A stretch of 64,000 nucleotides of DNA. Source: Asterias amurensis (lineage: Eukaryota > Echinodermata > Asteroidea > Forcipulatida > Asteriidae). This document shows, piece after piece, positions 45,174-55,332 of the stretch (positions within the stretch are counted from its first letter, which is position 1; every line of letters begins with the position of its first letter). The translations under genes and the position numbers were made by a program. The notes beneath the pieces were generated by a model that worked only from the letters and a program-made list of their open reading frames with translations, was not told the origin of the DNA and ran no database searches. The stretch lies in assembly GCF_032118995.1 (NCBI RefSeq), contig NC_092657.1, positions 2,043,891-2,107,890 on the forward strand. Reading direction: 5' to 3'.

Positions 45174-45535
45174 AAAGTAGAGTCAGGTGCACTGATTGGT
45201 CTGAATCATGACATTGTCCAGCAGCAAAATGAAATCAGTTGTGAATGAGCACGTTGCAAAACACGTGTTTTCGTGTGACAAGGGTGTTTTTTTTTCGTTC
45301 ATCAATATCTCGCAACTTCGACGACCGATTGAGCTCAAATTTTCACTGGTTTGTTATGTTATTTTATGCATATGTTGAGATACGCCAACTGTGAAGACTA
45401 GTCATTGACAATTACTAATAGTGTCCAGTTTTTTTAATAAAGCAGGGTCACTTGCACTGATATGTCTGAATCATGACATTGTCCAGCAGCAAAATGAAAT
45501 CAGTTGTGAATGAGCACGTTGCAAAACACGTGTTT
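45003..45535. repeat. about 265-bp direct duplication covering the MITE-1 right end
   Basis: TCGTGTGACAA...TCTCGCAACTTCGACGACCG...TTTAATAAAG(T/C)AG...GAATCATGACATTGTCCAGC...CACGTTGCAAAACACGTGTTT is present at about 45003-45270 and again to 45535. The second unit carries only the right part of the MITE. Confidence 0.8.
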
Positions 45536-45790
45536 CCGTTTGCATCCACAATATTGACGTTTTTAAGTCGAAGGTCTTGACAATTTTCCTCGTGGCTTGA
45601 TTGGATCAGTTTATGTCGCCCTTAAAAACGTAATTTCCGTTCAGTTCAAACGTTTTAAAGGTACTCTCTTTAATTTAAAAGAGCGAAAAACCGCTCGTTT
45701 TGTCCGCCACACCACTCTTGCAAAGAGCCATTTGGCAGACATCTCTTTTTGTTACGGGTACTTTCAACACGATTTTTAGAGTGAAATTTA

Positions 45791-45930
45791 AGTAGGATTT
45801 GAAACTTTGCATGGTGGAAATACGATATAGAAAGGTTTGCGGTAACACCATGTAATGACTATCTCTAATGTGTTGTGGTGGTTCTGAAAAGAACCGTCGG
45901 TTTCAGAACCACCCCAACTCATTAGAGAGT
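45791..45930. repeat. family E copy
   Basis: AGTAGGATTTGAAACTTTGC, GTTTGCGGTAACACCATGTA, then the hairpin GGTGGTTCTGAAAAGAACC / GGTTTCAGAACCACC. Confidence 0.65.
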
Positions 45931-46004
45931 GAAGTTTGTTCTAATTTCACTCGAAAAGAGTGACACATGTTGACTTTCACTCTCAAAAGAGCGAAACTGA
46001 CACC

Positions 46005-46308
46005 ACTTGGACTCAATTGGTCATCGAAGTTGCAAGAGAATAATGAAAAAAAAAAAAAAATACACCCTTGTTTCACAAGTTTCGTGTGCTTTCAATTCAG
46101 ATGCCTCAGAAAGCCTTCATCAGGCTTGAAGTCTTTCTCAGATTCAAATAATTGAGTGAGAAATTAACTCTTTAAGTCAAAAACAATCGTTTCTCATAAT
46201 GTTTTTATCCTCTCCTTTGCTCGTCAGCAAGTAAGTGTTTATGCTAGTAAGTGTTTATGCTAACAATTATCTTCAGTAAATACCAAAAGTGTCCAGTGCC
46301 TTCTTTAA
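46005..46308. mobile_element. MITE-1 copy, left part missing
   Basis: CTCAATTGGTCATCGAAGTT to AAAAGTGTCCAGTGCCTTC. The left TIR is absent next to family E. Confidence 0.65.
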
Positions 46309-46390
46309 ATTGCAGCACCTTTGACGTCATTTTTAATCACGTTCATATTATCATATTATTGTCAAACACCTGTGCCCACAATAACTGATT

Positions 46391-46763
46391 ATAGGCACTG
46401 GACACTATTGGTATCTAGTCAAACTAACTGCTAGCATTAAAACTTACTTGTTAACGAGCAATTGAGAGCTGTTGATAGTATAAAACATTGTGAGAAACGG
46501 CTCCCTCTGAAGATAGGTAGTTTTTTGAGAAAGAAGTCATCTTTCACGAAATTGATTTCGAGACCTCAGAATTTTTAGATTTTGATGTCTCGAAATCAAG
46601 CATCTGAAAGCACACAACTTCGTGTGACAATGGTGTTTTTTCTTTCATTATTATCCCGCAATTTCGACAACCAATTGAGTTCAGTTTTTCGCAAGTTTTT
46701 TATTTTTTATTCTAAAGATACACCAAGTGGGAAAACTGGCCTTTGGTGTCCAGTGCCCTTCTT
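46391..46763. mobile_element. MITE-1 copy
   Basis: TATAGGCACTGGACACTATT to GGTGTCCAGTGCCCTTC, with a good central hairpin. Confidence 0.75.
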
Positions 46764-46846
46764 CGAAAGTGGGCCCTGGTGGTGGTGGCTAACAGATTTC
46801 ATTTGAAAAGCGTTGATTGTCCGTAACCTATAACCTCGTAACCAAT

Positions 46847-47000
46847 GGGTGCGCTCGATTAGCTTCCCCGGGTCGACCCCGGTGTGTGGCGTTTTCTTTT
46901 TCGAGGACGAACGTGTGCAGACAATTACCCACGTTCGTCCTGGGGAAAAAAAAACCGCCACACACCGGGGTCGACCCAGGGAAGCTAAACGAACGCACCC
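46847..47000. mobile_element. GGGTGCG hairpin MITE (family F), copy 2
   Basis: A near-perfect 154-bp foldback closely matching 8289-8440 (GGGTCGACCCCGGTGTGTGG against CCACACACCGGGGTCGACCC). Confidence 0.88.
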
Positions 47001-47163
47001 AGCATATAACTAAATACTTTGACCATGGAGGAAGACAAAATGGATCGCCATGGTTCGACCCCAAAACTGTATTGACCTTCCTGATACAACGTCACAGCCC
47101 GGGGTTTTTCCAACCGAGGTTGGAAAACTCTGAAAAGCCGCAACATACAAACAGTCCTATACT

Positions 47164-47529
47164 TTAAAGGGAAGGTACACGTTTGGTAATTGTATAATAC
47201 CAGTGTCCTCACTTGGTGTATTCCATCATAAGCATAAAATAACAAGCCTGTGAACATTCGGGCTCAATTGGTCATCGGAGTTGCGAGAAAATGATGAAAG
47301 AAATAACACCCTTGTTGGACGAATTTGTGTGCTTTCAGATAGGAATAAGCTAGAAGTCTTTTATTATTTTAGTGAGAAATTACCTCTTTCTCAAAAACAA
47401 CGTTACTTGACAGGGAGTCGTTTCCCAAAATGTTTTATACTCTCAACAGCTCTCCAATACTCGTTACCTGGTCAGTTTTTAAGTTAATATTTGTTTTGAG
47501 TAATTACCAACGTGTACCTTCCCTTTAAG
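47164..47529. mobile_element. MITE-1 variant with altered ends
   Basis: TTTAAAGGGAAGGTACACGT at the left and ACGTGTACCTTCCCTTTAA at the right are perfect inverted repeats that differ from the usual AGGCAGTGGACAC. The interior remains MITE-1 (GTCATCGGAGTTGCGAGAAA, CAACAGCTCTCCAATACTCG). Confidence 0.82.
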
Positions 47530-47589
47530 GAACGAGTTATTTTTGTTGTGTTTTTGCTACAATTGTCTTACTTCCTGCACTATACCATG

Positions 47590-47737
47590 AATCTTATAAG
47601 GTGCTAAATAATTGGGTCTCAAAATTCATCACTGCAATTACCTATCTTTCTGAAAGTTTGTATCTATATACCCAGCGCCTTGAGTACCTTGTTTGGTAGA
47701 TACGTGCGCTATATAAGACTTCGATACTACTACTACA
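47590..47737 (-). mobile_element. SINE-like tail, inverted relative to 3545-3660
   Basis: AAATAATTGGGTCTCAAAAT, CTATCTTTCTGAAAG, AGCGCCTTGAGTACCTTGTT and GTGCGCTATATAAGACTTCG are the complement of 3550-3660. Confidence 0.65.
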
Positions 47738-47972
47738 ATATTATATCAAATACAAAACAAAATTGTGGGTTCATTCGTGGTTGAAGTTGATAATTGTCAG
47801 AGAAAAGAAAGAAAAAACCTTCACAATTATTGTACACCGATGAATTGACAACACTTTTCTCAAAAGGGCAGGTGGCTTAACACGATTTTAAAAATAACCG
47901 CGAAACGGGCTCTAAACGGTAATACTCGAGGCGTTCTAAGCGTGGGTTGTTAGATACCTGTGGAGTGGGCGG

Positions 47973-48431
47973 TTAAAGGGACACGTTGCCTCGGATCGGG
48001 CGAGTTGGTCCATAAAAAGCGTTTGTGAAACCATTGTTATAAATTTCATATTGGTTTAGAAAGATGTTATAAAAGCAGCATAATAACGATCCACACAAAA
48101 TGCATCGAAATTGTGTGGTTTTCTTTTACTGTCTGAACTAACACGGTCCGCAATATTCGTGGAGCCAAAGTCCGCAATTTCACAAATGCCGTACATTGCT
48201 AGTTCATCGTAAGACAAACCAAGCAGTTTCCAGGCATGTTTTTTATGTGGTTCGTTGTATAGACCTTTATCACGCTGTCACCATCTTGGTCATGTCCCCT
48301 GTTTCCCTGCTAACATTCATTGCGCAAACGTGGCACCAGACTATTATTTCGTCCAGCCTCAGTTTGGTTTCAATGAGTTGGAATGGAGTAAACTCAAGAT
48401 GGCCACACCGTGATAAAGGTATATTCTACTC
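47973..48431. mobile_element. MITE-C copy, split by element T, right end lost
   Basis: TTAAAGGGACACGTTGCCTC to GGTTCGTTGTAT. Element T follows at 48261-48420, then ATTCTACTC, the continuation of MITE-C text. The rest is missing. Confidence 0.75.
48261..48420. mobile_element. element T, complete, nested in MITE-C
   Basis: AGACCTTTATCACGCTGTCA against GGCCACACCGTGATAAAGGT. 160 bp. The host sequence TTGTATTCTAC is split with a short AT duplication. Confidence 0.78.
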
Positions 48432-48830
48432 TTAAAGAATTTGGGTACTTTTTGTAACACAAAACACAATGTCCACAGATTTACATTAAACTTACACCAC
48501 TAGAAGATAATGATAGTAGAAAGCGAACCTTAAAATATTAGTTGCTGAAGTGCAGTAGTTTTTGAGAAATGAGTAAAACAATGTCATGAAAATGCGTTTT
48601 TACATGCTGAAATAATTTTCGTCTCATGTTGTGCGTCGTCTCATGATCAGTGAGACGAAAATTATTTTCATGACATTTGTTTTACTCATTTCTCAAAAAC
48701 TACAGCACCTCAGCCAGTAATATTTTCAGGAATTCTTTCTACTATCATTATCTTCAAACTGTGTAAGTGAAACGCAGATCTATGGACATTGTGTTTTTTG
48801 TCATTCAAAAAGTACATAATAGCCCTTTAA
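48432..48830. mobile_element. MITE-D copy, full length
   Basis: TTAAAGAATTTGGGTACTTT to AGTACATAATAGCCCTTTAA. Central foldback GAAATAATTTTCGTCTC against GAGACGAAAATTATTTTC. Confidence 0.86.
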
Positions 48831-49480
48831 AGTATACGTCAAAGTACATGGCTAGAGTACGCGGGCAAACAAGGTTTAGGGCTATTTTGTGACTCTGTAG
48901 ATTTGATAACTACGAAACCATGATTACTTATAGCGTAGGTAGCTTGAAGGCGGATCCATTTTGAGCACTTGGGGGTAATGTGGTGTTTAGGTGGTTATAT
49001 TCGGCGAGAGGTGAATCGCTGTTTTTAAATCTATTTATGTTGGTATTTCTTCGCGTGGGTTATACAGGTTGGTTGTTGACTCCACTGGATACATTTTCAG
49101 CCAATCTTCAGTGGGCGGGGTATGCCAAGGGGACCATTGAAGGCAGAGTTATAACTTGATTTTTGATAATTCAATGTAATTTTTTTTATTTTATATTTAC
49201 AACAAAAGATGTAATAGAAGTCACTTGTGAAAGACTTAGCTGAATACAGTCTCTACGTGCTAGAGAAAGTGGCAACCAATTAATTGTTGCGGTATTCTTT
49301 ATACGAGAACGTTGTTTCAGAATTAAAATTATAATGTTTTATTGCCCGCATCATAGATATACAGAAATTTAATTTCCATTGGCACATTTAAGAATTAAAT
49401 AATTATTAGTTAAAATCTAGCACCGCGTGTGCAGTGTCATCAAGCCTCAAATGTTCATAACTACTAGACACACCAACAGG
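48831..49480. other. no gene seen
   Basis: Nothing supported. Confidence 0.35.
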
Positions 49481-49485
49481 AGACT

Positions 49486-49700
49486 TTGAAACGCTAGGTG
49501 GCAGCAGACATAAATTTCCGCAAGTTGCTTTCTTAGATCTGAGCATGCGCACATGGATTTACCTTGTAAGTCTTGACACACAGCAGCTGCATGCATCCCA
49601 ACGTCAAGCATAGACCTTTTTGCAAATATCCATTGCGCAGGCACTTCCATTTGAATGAGGTGCATGTTGGTCTAGCTATAGACTGGGCCCCAGTCTTTAT
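49486..49700. mobile_element. family H element, one arm clear
   Basis: GAGACTTTGAAACGCTAGGTGGCAGCAGAC (read in parts) with CTGAGCATGCGCACA and TTACCTTGTAAGTC matches 57374-57509. The right arm is degraded. Confidence 0.6.
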
Positions 49701-49809
49701 AAGACAGGTCCCTGCTCCGCAGATCTAGTGATTCCATTGGATACAATGATATCTTGTGATAAACGTGCAGTGACATGAGCTTTCCATAGATGACCAAACA
49801 GTCCGCAAT

Positions 49810-49940
49810 AGAATTTTGACTGTGTATCTCTATGTGAAATCTAAGGTGAAAATACACGCCGGTCTGGAGGCAGGTCTCTTGCGTTATTCACGAGCCTCGA
49901 AGTGTGACGTTAGATGTTCAGGCTAGTCTAGCTAGCAATC
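49810..49940. repeat. repeat N, diverged copy
   Basis: GTATCTCTATGTGAAATCTA, AAGGTGAAAA (decayed DR1), GCAGGTCTCTTGCGTTATTC, ACGAGCCTCGAAGTGTGACG, TTAGATGTTCAGGCTAG. Both the DR1 and the CRE are mutated. Confidence 0.6.
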
Positions 49941-50124
49941 AAAATTGATCGCTAGCTAGACCAGCATGCACCTCATTCCACGCGAAAAGTGCTCGTGCCG
50001 AGTATTTGCGATTTAAAGGTCTATGGCAGTCGGGATGAGTTGGTGTATTTGCTGCCACCAATGTCCCAAAGGTATCATATTTATAAATGAACTAAAAGAA
50101 CATCGTCACAGGCTTTCAAATAAT

Positions 50125-50378
50125 GGGTGCGTTCGTTTAGCTTTCCTGGGTCGACCCCGGTCTGCCCCGCGGTGTGTTCGAATAGCTTTGACGTCATTCC
50201 AGGGGCTCACCCGGGTCAGCCCCCAGTGCCCTGTTTGTGGAGTGGGTCACTTTGGGGCTGGCCCCAGGTGCATGACGTCACTACGAGAGCGGTGAGTGAT
50301 CGTCCGATTACCTCTTGTCAGGGGCTCACCCGAGTGAGCACCGCGGGGAAGACCCAGGGAAGCTAATCAAACGCACCC
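50125..50378. mobile_element. GGGTGCG element (family F), long form
   Basis: Shares only the terminal arms with copies 1 and 2 (GGGTGCGTTCGTTTAGCTTT against GAAGCTAATCAAACGCACCC). The interior is different and longer, with GACGTCA twice and GGGGCTCACCC(G) twice. Confidence 0.75.
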
Positions 50379-50522
50379 ATTATCATCATAGTGTAGAAGA
50401 GTCACACAGTAAACAAATTGACACACAACCTAAACTATAAACTAAACCTAAACTATATCAAAGCCCTCAGCTCAAATTGTGTTGGCCTACAAAATTGGTA
50501 AACTTAAACATATCGTGATTTT

Positions 50523-52141
50523 CTAAAACACGAATGTTGCTGTAACCAGCGTTACAAGGGCAACCAGGTTGAAGGTCACAGCACCTGCGCTGTTGCAGTC
50601 ATCTTTTTTGCAGCAGCATTTAGTGATGCCATTGGATTCGGACTTGCACTCCTCCTTTGTGCACAAGGATGTGGTTCCGCAACCAGCCTCAAGAAGTACG
50701 TAATCCTTACTTTTTCGCTGTAAACATAAACAACAACAAATGTCTCTTGTTTATAAATGCACTGATATATTGATAGAATATAGGCAATATGTCAGGAAAG
50801 GGCACTGGACACGTTGGGTAGTTGTCAAAGACCAGTATTCTCACTTGGTGTATCCCTCAACATAATTGCATAAAACAACAAATCTGTGAAAATTTGGAAA
50901 CACAATATTGGTCATCGAAGTTGCAAAAGAACAATGACAGAAAACAACAATTGTTGCACAATGTGCATTTTCAGATGCCTAAATAAGGCTTCAGGCCTGA
51001 ATGAGGTAGTTTGTTATTTGGGCGAGAAATTACCTCTTTCTCAAGAACTATTACTTCGGTAACTAGACGACAATACTTGTGAAAGCAGTGGTTAATTTGG
51101 TAGAACTCGAACCTACCACCAGCTTGTGAAGTCAAGCAGTCTAAACATTGGAACACTGTCTTGGGGTGTTTGTTGGGGGGTGTTTGTATGTTTGTTTGTC
51201 ATAAAGAAACAATTTGGATATTAAAGAAATCGGTGTGGTTTATGTTCACGTACATAGCAGAAGGACTCGGTGCATTCCCCTGACGTCAACGTAGCAGCAC
51301 ACTCTGCCCCGGTGCACTTCTTGCATTTGAGCGCCAGACTGTGTCCTATATATAGTAATACAATAACAAACAAAAAACACTTAAGAACAGGGCCCAATTT
51401 CATAGAGCTGCTTAAGCACAAAATTTTGCTTAAGCAAAAAAATCCTTGCTTAGTAAAATCAGATCACCGGCCAAGACTCCACTCAATTGATATGCTAAGT
51501 AAACAACAGCTAAATACCGGTCACAAGCAAAGTATATGGCATACATGTTTTGAAAAAAGGCGTGCTATTTTCGTGCCTAAGCAAATTTTTGACTTAAGCA
51601 TCTCTATGAAATTGGCCCCAGGTGTTCCGAGTCTCAATTTGCGCAATTTTGTTGTTGTTTTTCAGTTGCAAAGCAAGTTAAAAGTTGAAAAAGGTTAGTT
51701 ATCCTAGACTGGATCATTCCATTTTTTAAGACTGGTGGGTCGTCAGTTCCCCAAAAATTGTGGGGCTGAAAATATAAAAACACTGAGTGTCGTATGCCGA
51801 GAATCAAACCAATGTTGTTATACGTTCGCCATCGATGGCCGCGCACAACTCGTTCCACTCACAGTATGGGAATTTCGGGACGCTTGGTGGCAGCAGAATT
51901 ACTAGGACAAATCACAGATATTAAGAAGTTCTTTAAATCTGTGGGTAAAGTACATTATTCTCGGTAATGTGCGCATGATCAGAACTACGTAAACAGTGGG
52001 CATTTACCTGGTAAGTCTGCTGCCACCTAGCGTTCCATTTTGGCGAACGTTAGCGCAAGTGAAACGCACCCCCTAGTAATTATATTCTGATAAGTACTTA
52101 CCAACAACGGCCAGAATCAAAAGCACACACAGGACCTTCAT
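50523..52141 (-). CDS. Ly6/uPAR-type GPI-anchored three-finger protein, complete, 108 aa
   Basis: Coding exons on the - strand: 52141-52102 (ATG 52141-52139; MKVLCVLLILAVVG), 51345-51254 and 50717-50523, ending TAG. All joins keep frame with good sites (gtaagt and gtacgt donors; tatatag and ttacag acceptors). A signal peptide covers about residues 1-18. The mature chain opens with LKCKKC, the Ly6 LxCxxC start. It has 12 cysteines and near the end CCCKKDDCN, the CC...CN hallmark. After the Asn comes small-residue sequence and a hydrophobic C-terminal tail (AVTFNLVALVTLV), a typical GPI-anchor signal. The protein should sit on the outer cell surface; Ly6/uPAR members act as receptors, receptor modulators or adhesion molecules, and its partner is unknown. 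A non-coding first exon and TATA promoter lie upstream. Intron 2 contains a MITE-2, intron 3 a MITE-1 fragment. Confidence 0.92.
50799..51062. mobile_element. MITE-1 left part, in the last Ly6 intron
   Basis: AAAGGGCACTGGACACGTTG to CTCAAGAACTATTACTTCG. The right end is lost. Confidence 0.65.
51390..51618. mobile_element. MITE-2 copy, full length, in a Ly6 intron
   Basis: GGGCCCAATTTCATAGAGCT against GCATCTCTATGAAATTGGCCC (tail). It starts 45 bp upstream of the Ly6 exon at 51345-51254 on the transcribed strand, close to its acceptor. Confidence 0.85.
51868..52045. mobile_element. family H element with CTCF-like ends, in a Ly6 intron
   Basis: GGACGCTTGGTGGCAGCAGA at the left and TCTGCTGCCACCTAGCGTTCC at the right (in parts) are inverted, with ATGTGCGCATGATC inside. 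Confidence 0.75.
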
Positions 52142-52186
52142 TGTTGCAACGTTGAATCTTTAGTCTTTGACTTGAAGCGAGAGAAT
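52102..52186 (-). other. Ly6 gene exon 2 (5' UTR plus start codon)
   Basis: Acceptor ttgttctcag at 52188-52187, then 45 nt of UTR before ATG. The exon ends at the gtaagt donor. Confidence 0.65.
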
Positions 52187-52339
52187 CTGAGAACAAATGA
52201 TGACAATCATAGATTTTATTAATTTAAATTCACATTTATTTCAGCAGTAAGGACTAGTTTACGCAAATATTTACGTAAATAATTACGATTCGTACACCAT
52301 GAAAGCGCACAGATATTTATGCAGAATGAGGGCCGACGT

Positions 52340-53360
52340 GTGGTACAATCAAACAAAACTTTCTTTTTTTTTGTTATTCCCGAAAAAATACAATTCCCCC
52401 CTATCAGTGAAAAGAACAGGTTTAACCCCTTGCAGTTTTTTCAATGAAAAATCGTGGCTCAAAGGGTGCCATTTTTTAAACAATTGGCCGAAAATAAAAT
52501 GGTCCCAAATCAGTCAAAAGAACAAGTTTCACCCTTGCAGTTTTTATAACTGAAAATCCTGGCTGAAAAAAAAACGTTTTAAAAATTGGCAGAAAATATA
52601 AATTGGTCCCATATCAGTCGAAAACCCCCCAAATTTAACCATTTGCAGTTTTTTTTAATAAAAATCCTGGCTAAAAATATATATATATATTTGTTAAATT
52701 GGCCGAAACATCAAAAGGTTCAAATCATTCAAAATAACAAGTTTAACCCCTTGCCGTTTTGTAACAAAAATCCTGGCTCAAAAAAAAACCATTTTTTTAA
52801 TTTGACCGTAAAATAAAATGATCCCAAATCAGTCAACAGAACAAGTTTAACCCCTTGCAGTTTTCTTTAAATAAATCTTTGCTCAAAAGAGCCTGTTTCA
52901 AAAACTGGCCGAAAAATGAAATGGTAAAACATTAATCGAAAGAATAAGTTCAACCCCTTGCAGTGTATTTTAACCAAAATATCTGCTTCAAAAGGGCCTA
53001 TTTTCAAAGAAAATGGTAAAAAAAAATTGCCGAACAAAACAAAATGGTCCCAAATCAGTCCCAAGAAGAAGTTTAACCCTTGCAGTTTAAAAAAACAAAA
53101 AGCCTGTCTCATAAAGGCCCACTTTTTTGTTAAATGTCCGAAAATAAAATGGTCATTAATCAGTCAAAAGAACAAATTATACCCCTTGCAGTTATTTAAC
53201 AAAAAATCTTGGTTCATAAAGGCCCTTTTTAAAAAAAGTGTCGAATAATAAAACGGCCTCAAATCAGTCTGAAGAACATGTTTAATGCTTGCAGTTTTTT
53301 TCAACCGCAAATCCTGGCTCAAAAAGGCCAAATTTTTTAAACATAATTTTGAAAAATGAA
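52340..53360. repeat. about 105-bp tandem repeat, nine units, in the Ly6 5' UTR intron
   Basis: Units contain GTTTAACCCCTTGCAGTTTT, AAAATCCTGGCTCAAA, GGCC..TTTTTTAAA, TTGGCCGAAAATAAAATGGT and CCAAATCAGTCAAAAGAACA. The (A)CCCCTTGCAG core or a variant appears near 52435, 52528, 52632, 52746, 52852, 52955, 53074, 53180 and 53283. Units are diverged and fill most of the intron. Confidence 0.88.
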
Positions 53361-53378
53361 AAAAAAGTCGCATCTTAC

Positions 53379-53422
53379 CTTGTACGTTGACAACAGTTTG
53401 GTCCGATTCCAAATAATGGAGC
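53379..53422 (-). other. Ly6 gene non-coding exon 1
   Basis: Ends at ACAAG followed by gtaagatg (donor 53378-53377). The 5' end is inferred from the TATA box. Confidence 0.55.
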
Positions 53423-53443
53423 GAAATATTGGCAGCAGCACTT

Positions 53444-53451
53444 ATTTTATA
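53444..53451 (-). promoter_or_regulatory. TATA box of the Ly6 gene
   Basis: TATAAAAT on the - strand about 30 bp before the inferred start of exon 1. Confidence 0.6.
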
Positions 53452-53559
53452 CAAATGCTAATCAACCACGCCTAGTCCTCAATTGGTTGATACTGTTGTT
53501 TTTGTCTCACGTGATGAACACCATGGAAACCCATTGTATGCAATAAATCACTTATTAAG

Positions 53560-53720
53560 ACCCTTAAAAATAGTACACTTGCGTGTACAACCATGTATAA
53601 TAATATACCTTTTGAGAGAGTGTTGGCTCTTAAAAGACCCGGTGTGGTCTCGACGTTTCGTACAGTATACTCTGCTTGTCTTCAGGAGGACGCTGGACAA
53701 CTGGTGGTGGTTGAGCTTGT
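53560..53720. repeat. family E copy with hammerhead-like vocabulary
   Basis: AGTACACTTGCGTGTACAAC, GAGAGAGTGTTGGCTCTTAA, then on the - strand CCTGAAGACAAGCAGAGTAT followed by ACTGTACGAAACGTCGAGAC. CTGAAGA and CGAAAC are core words of hammerhead ribozymes found in Penelope-like elements, but stem II does not pair well here. Confidence 0.45.
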
Positions 53721-53837
53721 ATGGCTTGAGGGACGCACATTTCTTTAGAGCGGGAAAGATCTTAGGTGATCCTGTCCAGTCACCTAATAATTAGTCATTG
53801 CTTAACAATGAAGCTTTAAGTACATTGTTTCCTTCTC

Positions 53838-54090
53838 ATTAAAGCCATTGGATACTTTCGGTAAACAGTATTGTCCAAAGGCCCACACTTCGTGGATCAC
53901 AACTGATATAAAAAATAACAAACCTGTGAAAATTTAGGCTCAATCGGTCATCGGAGTCGGGAGAAAATAACGGGAAAACCCACCCTTGTTCTCCGCACGT
54001 TTCGCCGTGTCATGACATGTGTTTAAAACAAATCCGTAATTTTCGACAAAGATAATTGATAATATTGTTTTAATGTTTTCTCGAAAGTAA
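53838..54090. mobile_element. MITE-1 left part, diverged
   Basis: TTAAAGCCATTGGATACTTT, AACAAACCTGTGAAAATTTA, CTCAATCGGTCATCGGAGTC. The rest is lost. Confidence 0.6.
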
Positions 54091-54195
54091 AGCATTTCAT
54101 GGAATAATATTTAAGTTATTTTAAATCTGTGAACTTTTTTTTTCTGTGCCGAAAGTGTATAATTAATGGCTTTAATAATCTTGTTTTTTATTCGA

Positions 54196-54216
54196 TACAC
54201 ACACACACACACACGC
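54196..54216. repeat. (CA)n microsatellite
   Basis: About nine ACAC-type dinucleotide units. Confidence 0.85.
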
Positions 54217-54404
54217 AAACTTTGGAGAGGTGATTTTTGTTGGATCTATGATCAACCCCTTTTCAATGTTTTGTTAGTTTTGTTTGTTCTCCATTAATCA
54301 TTACCGCAGAGCTATTATGACCTAAAATCACGAGAACGTTACTCACAATTTGAGGGGGAAAACCATCATTGCTAATTTGATTTGATAGCTCAGGTATTTT
54401 TACT

Positions 54405-54790
54405 TAAAAAATTACAATGATTTCTGTAATCATTCTACAAGATTCTGTAAACATACATAGAAATAATAGTGAAAATTACTCGAAAACCTACTTAGAGACA
54501 TGACTCATGTGTACAATAAAAATAAAAAAATACAATGATTTGTGTAATCCATCTACTTTTACAAGATTATGTAAATATAAAAACAATTGAGTAAAATTAC
54601 TTATGAAAACATTACTCATGTATTTTCTACAAACAATTACAATGATTTCTGTTATCGCTCTACAAGATTATTTAATTGTAGGCCTACAGCAAATTGAGTA
54701 ATTGCTTAAAACTTACTGAGAAACCATTCCCATGTTCTTTTACAAAACAAATTACAATGATTTTTATAAAATTACGGATATTGTTCCTTT
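54405..54790. repeat. about 115-bp tandem repeat, four units
   Basis: AAATTACAATGATTTCTGTA, ATC..TCTACAAGATT(C/A)TGTAAA and AAACATTACTCATGT-type text recur at about 54410, 54525, 54635 and 54745. Confidence 0.7.
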
Positions 54791-54989
54791 TTACGTGTGT
54801 GTAAACAAATGTTAACAGAAATTTACGAAATGTGTATAGAAACGGTGTTTTTACAAAATTTGTTTCACTTGCAGACATTATGTCAGTAAAAATTAAATAC
54901 TAGTGGTTTTTGTGGGTTTTTTCCGCCTACAAGAGTACTTTTGTTACAGCTAGTGACCACCAGTAAATATCCAGCAAAGACTCTTTACA

Positions 54990-55332
54990 AGGCAATGTGC
55001 ACGTTTGATAATTATTCAAAATATAAAATATACAATTAACATAACCGAACAACAGAAAGCTGTTGATGGTATAAAACATTATAAGAAACGGCTCCCTCTG
55101 AAGTAACATAGATTTTGAGAAAGAGGTAATTTCTCTTTAAAATTATAATCAGCCTTTTATTCTCATCTGAAAGCACACTATTTTGTACAGCATGGATGTT
55201 TTTTCTTTCACAATTTTCTAGCATTTCCAATGACCAAATTTTCACAGGCTTGTTATTTCATGTATAATGTTGGGATACATTAAATGAAAATGCTTGTCTT
55301 TGACAATTACCAAACGTGTTCAGTGCCTTTAA
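54990..55332. mobile_element. MITE-1 copy
   Basis: AAGGCAATGTGCACGTTTGA to CCAAACGTGTTCAGTGCCTT and TAA. Confidence 0.72.
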
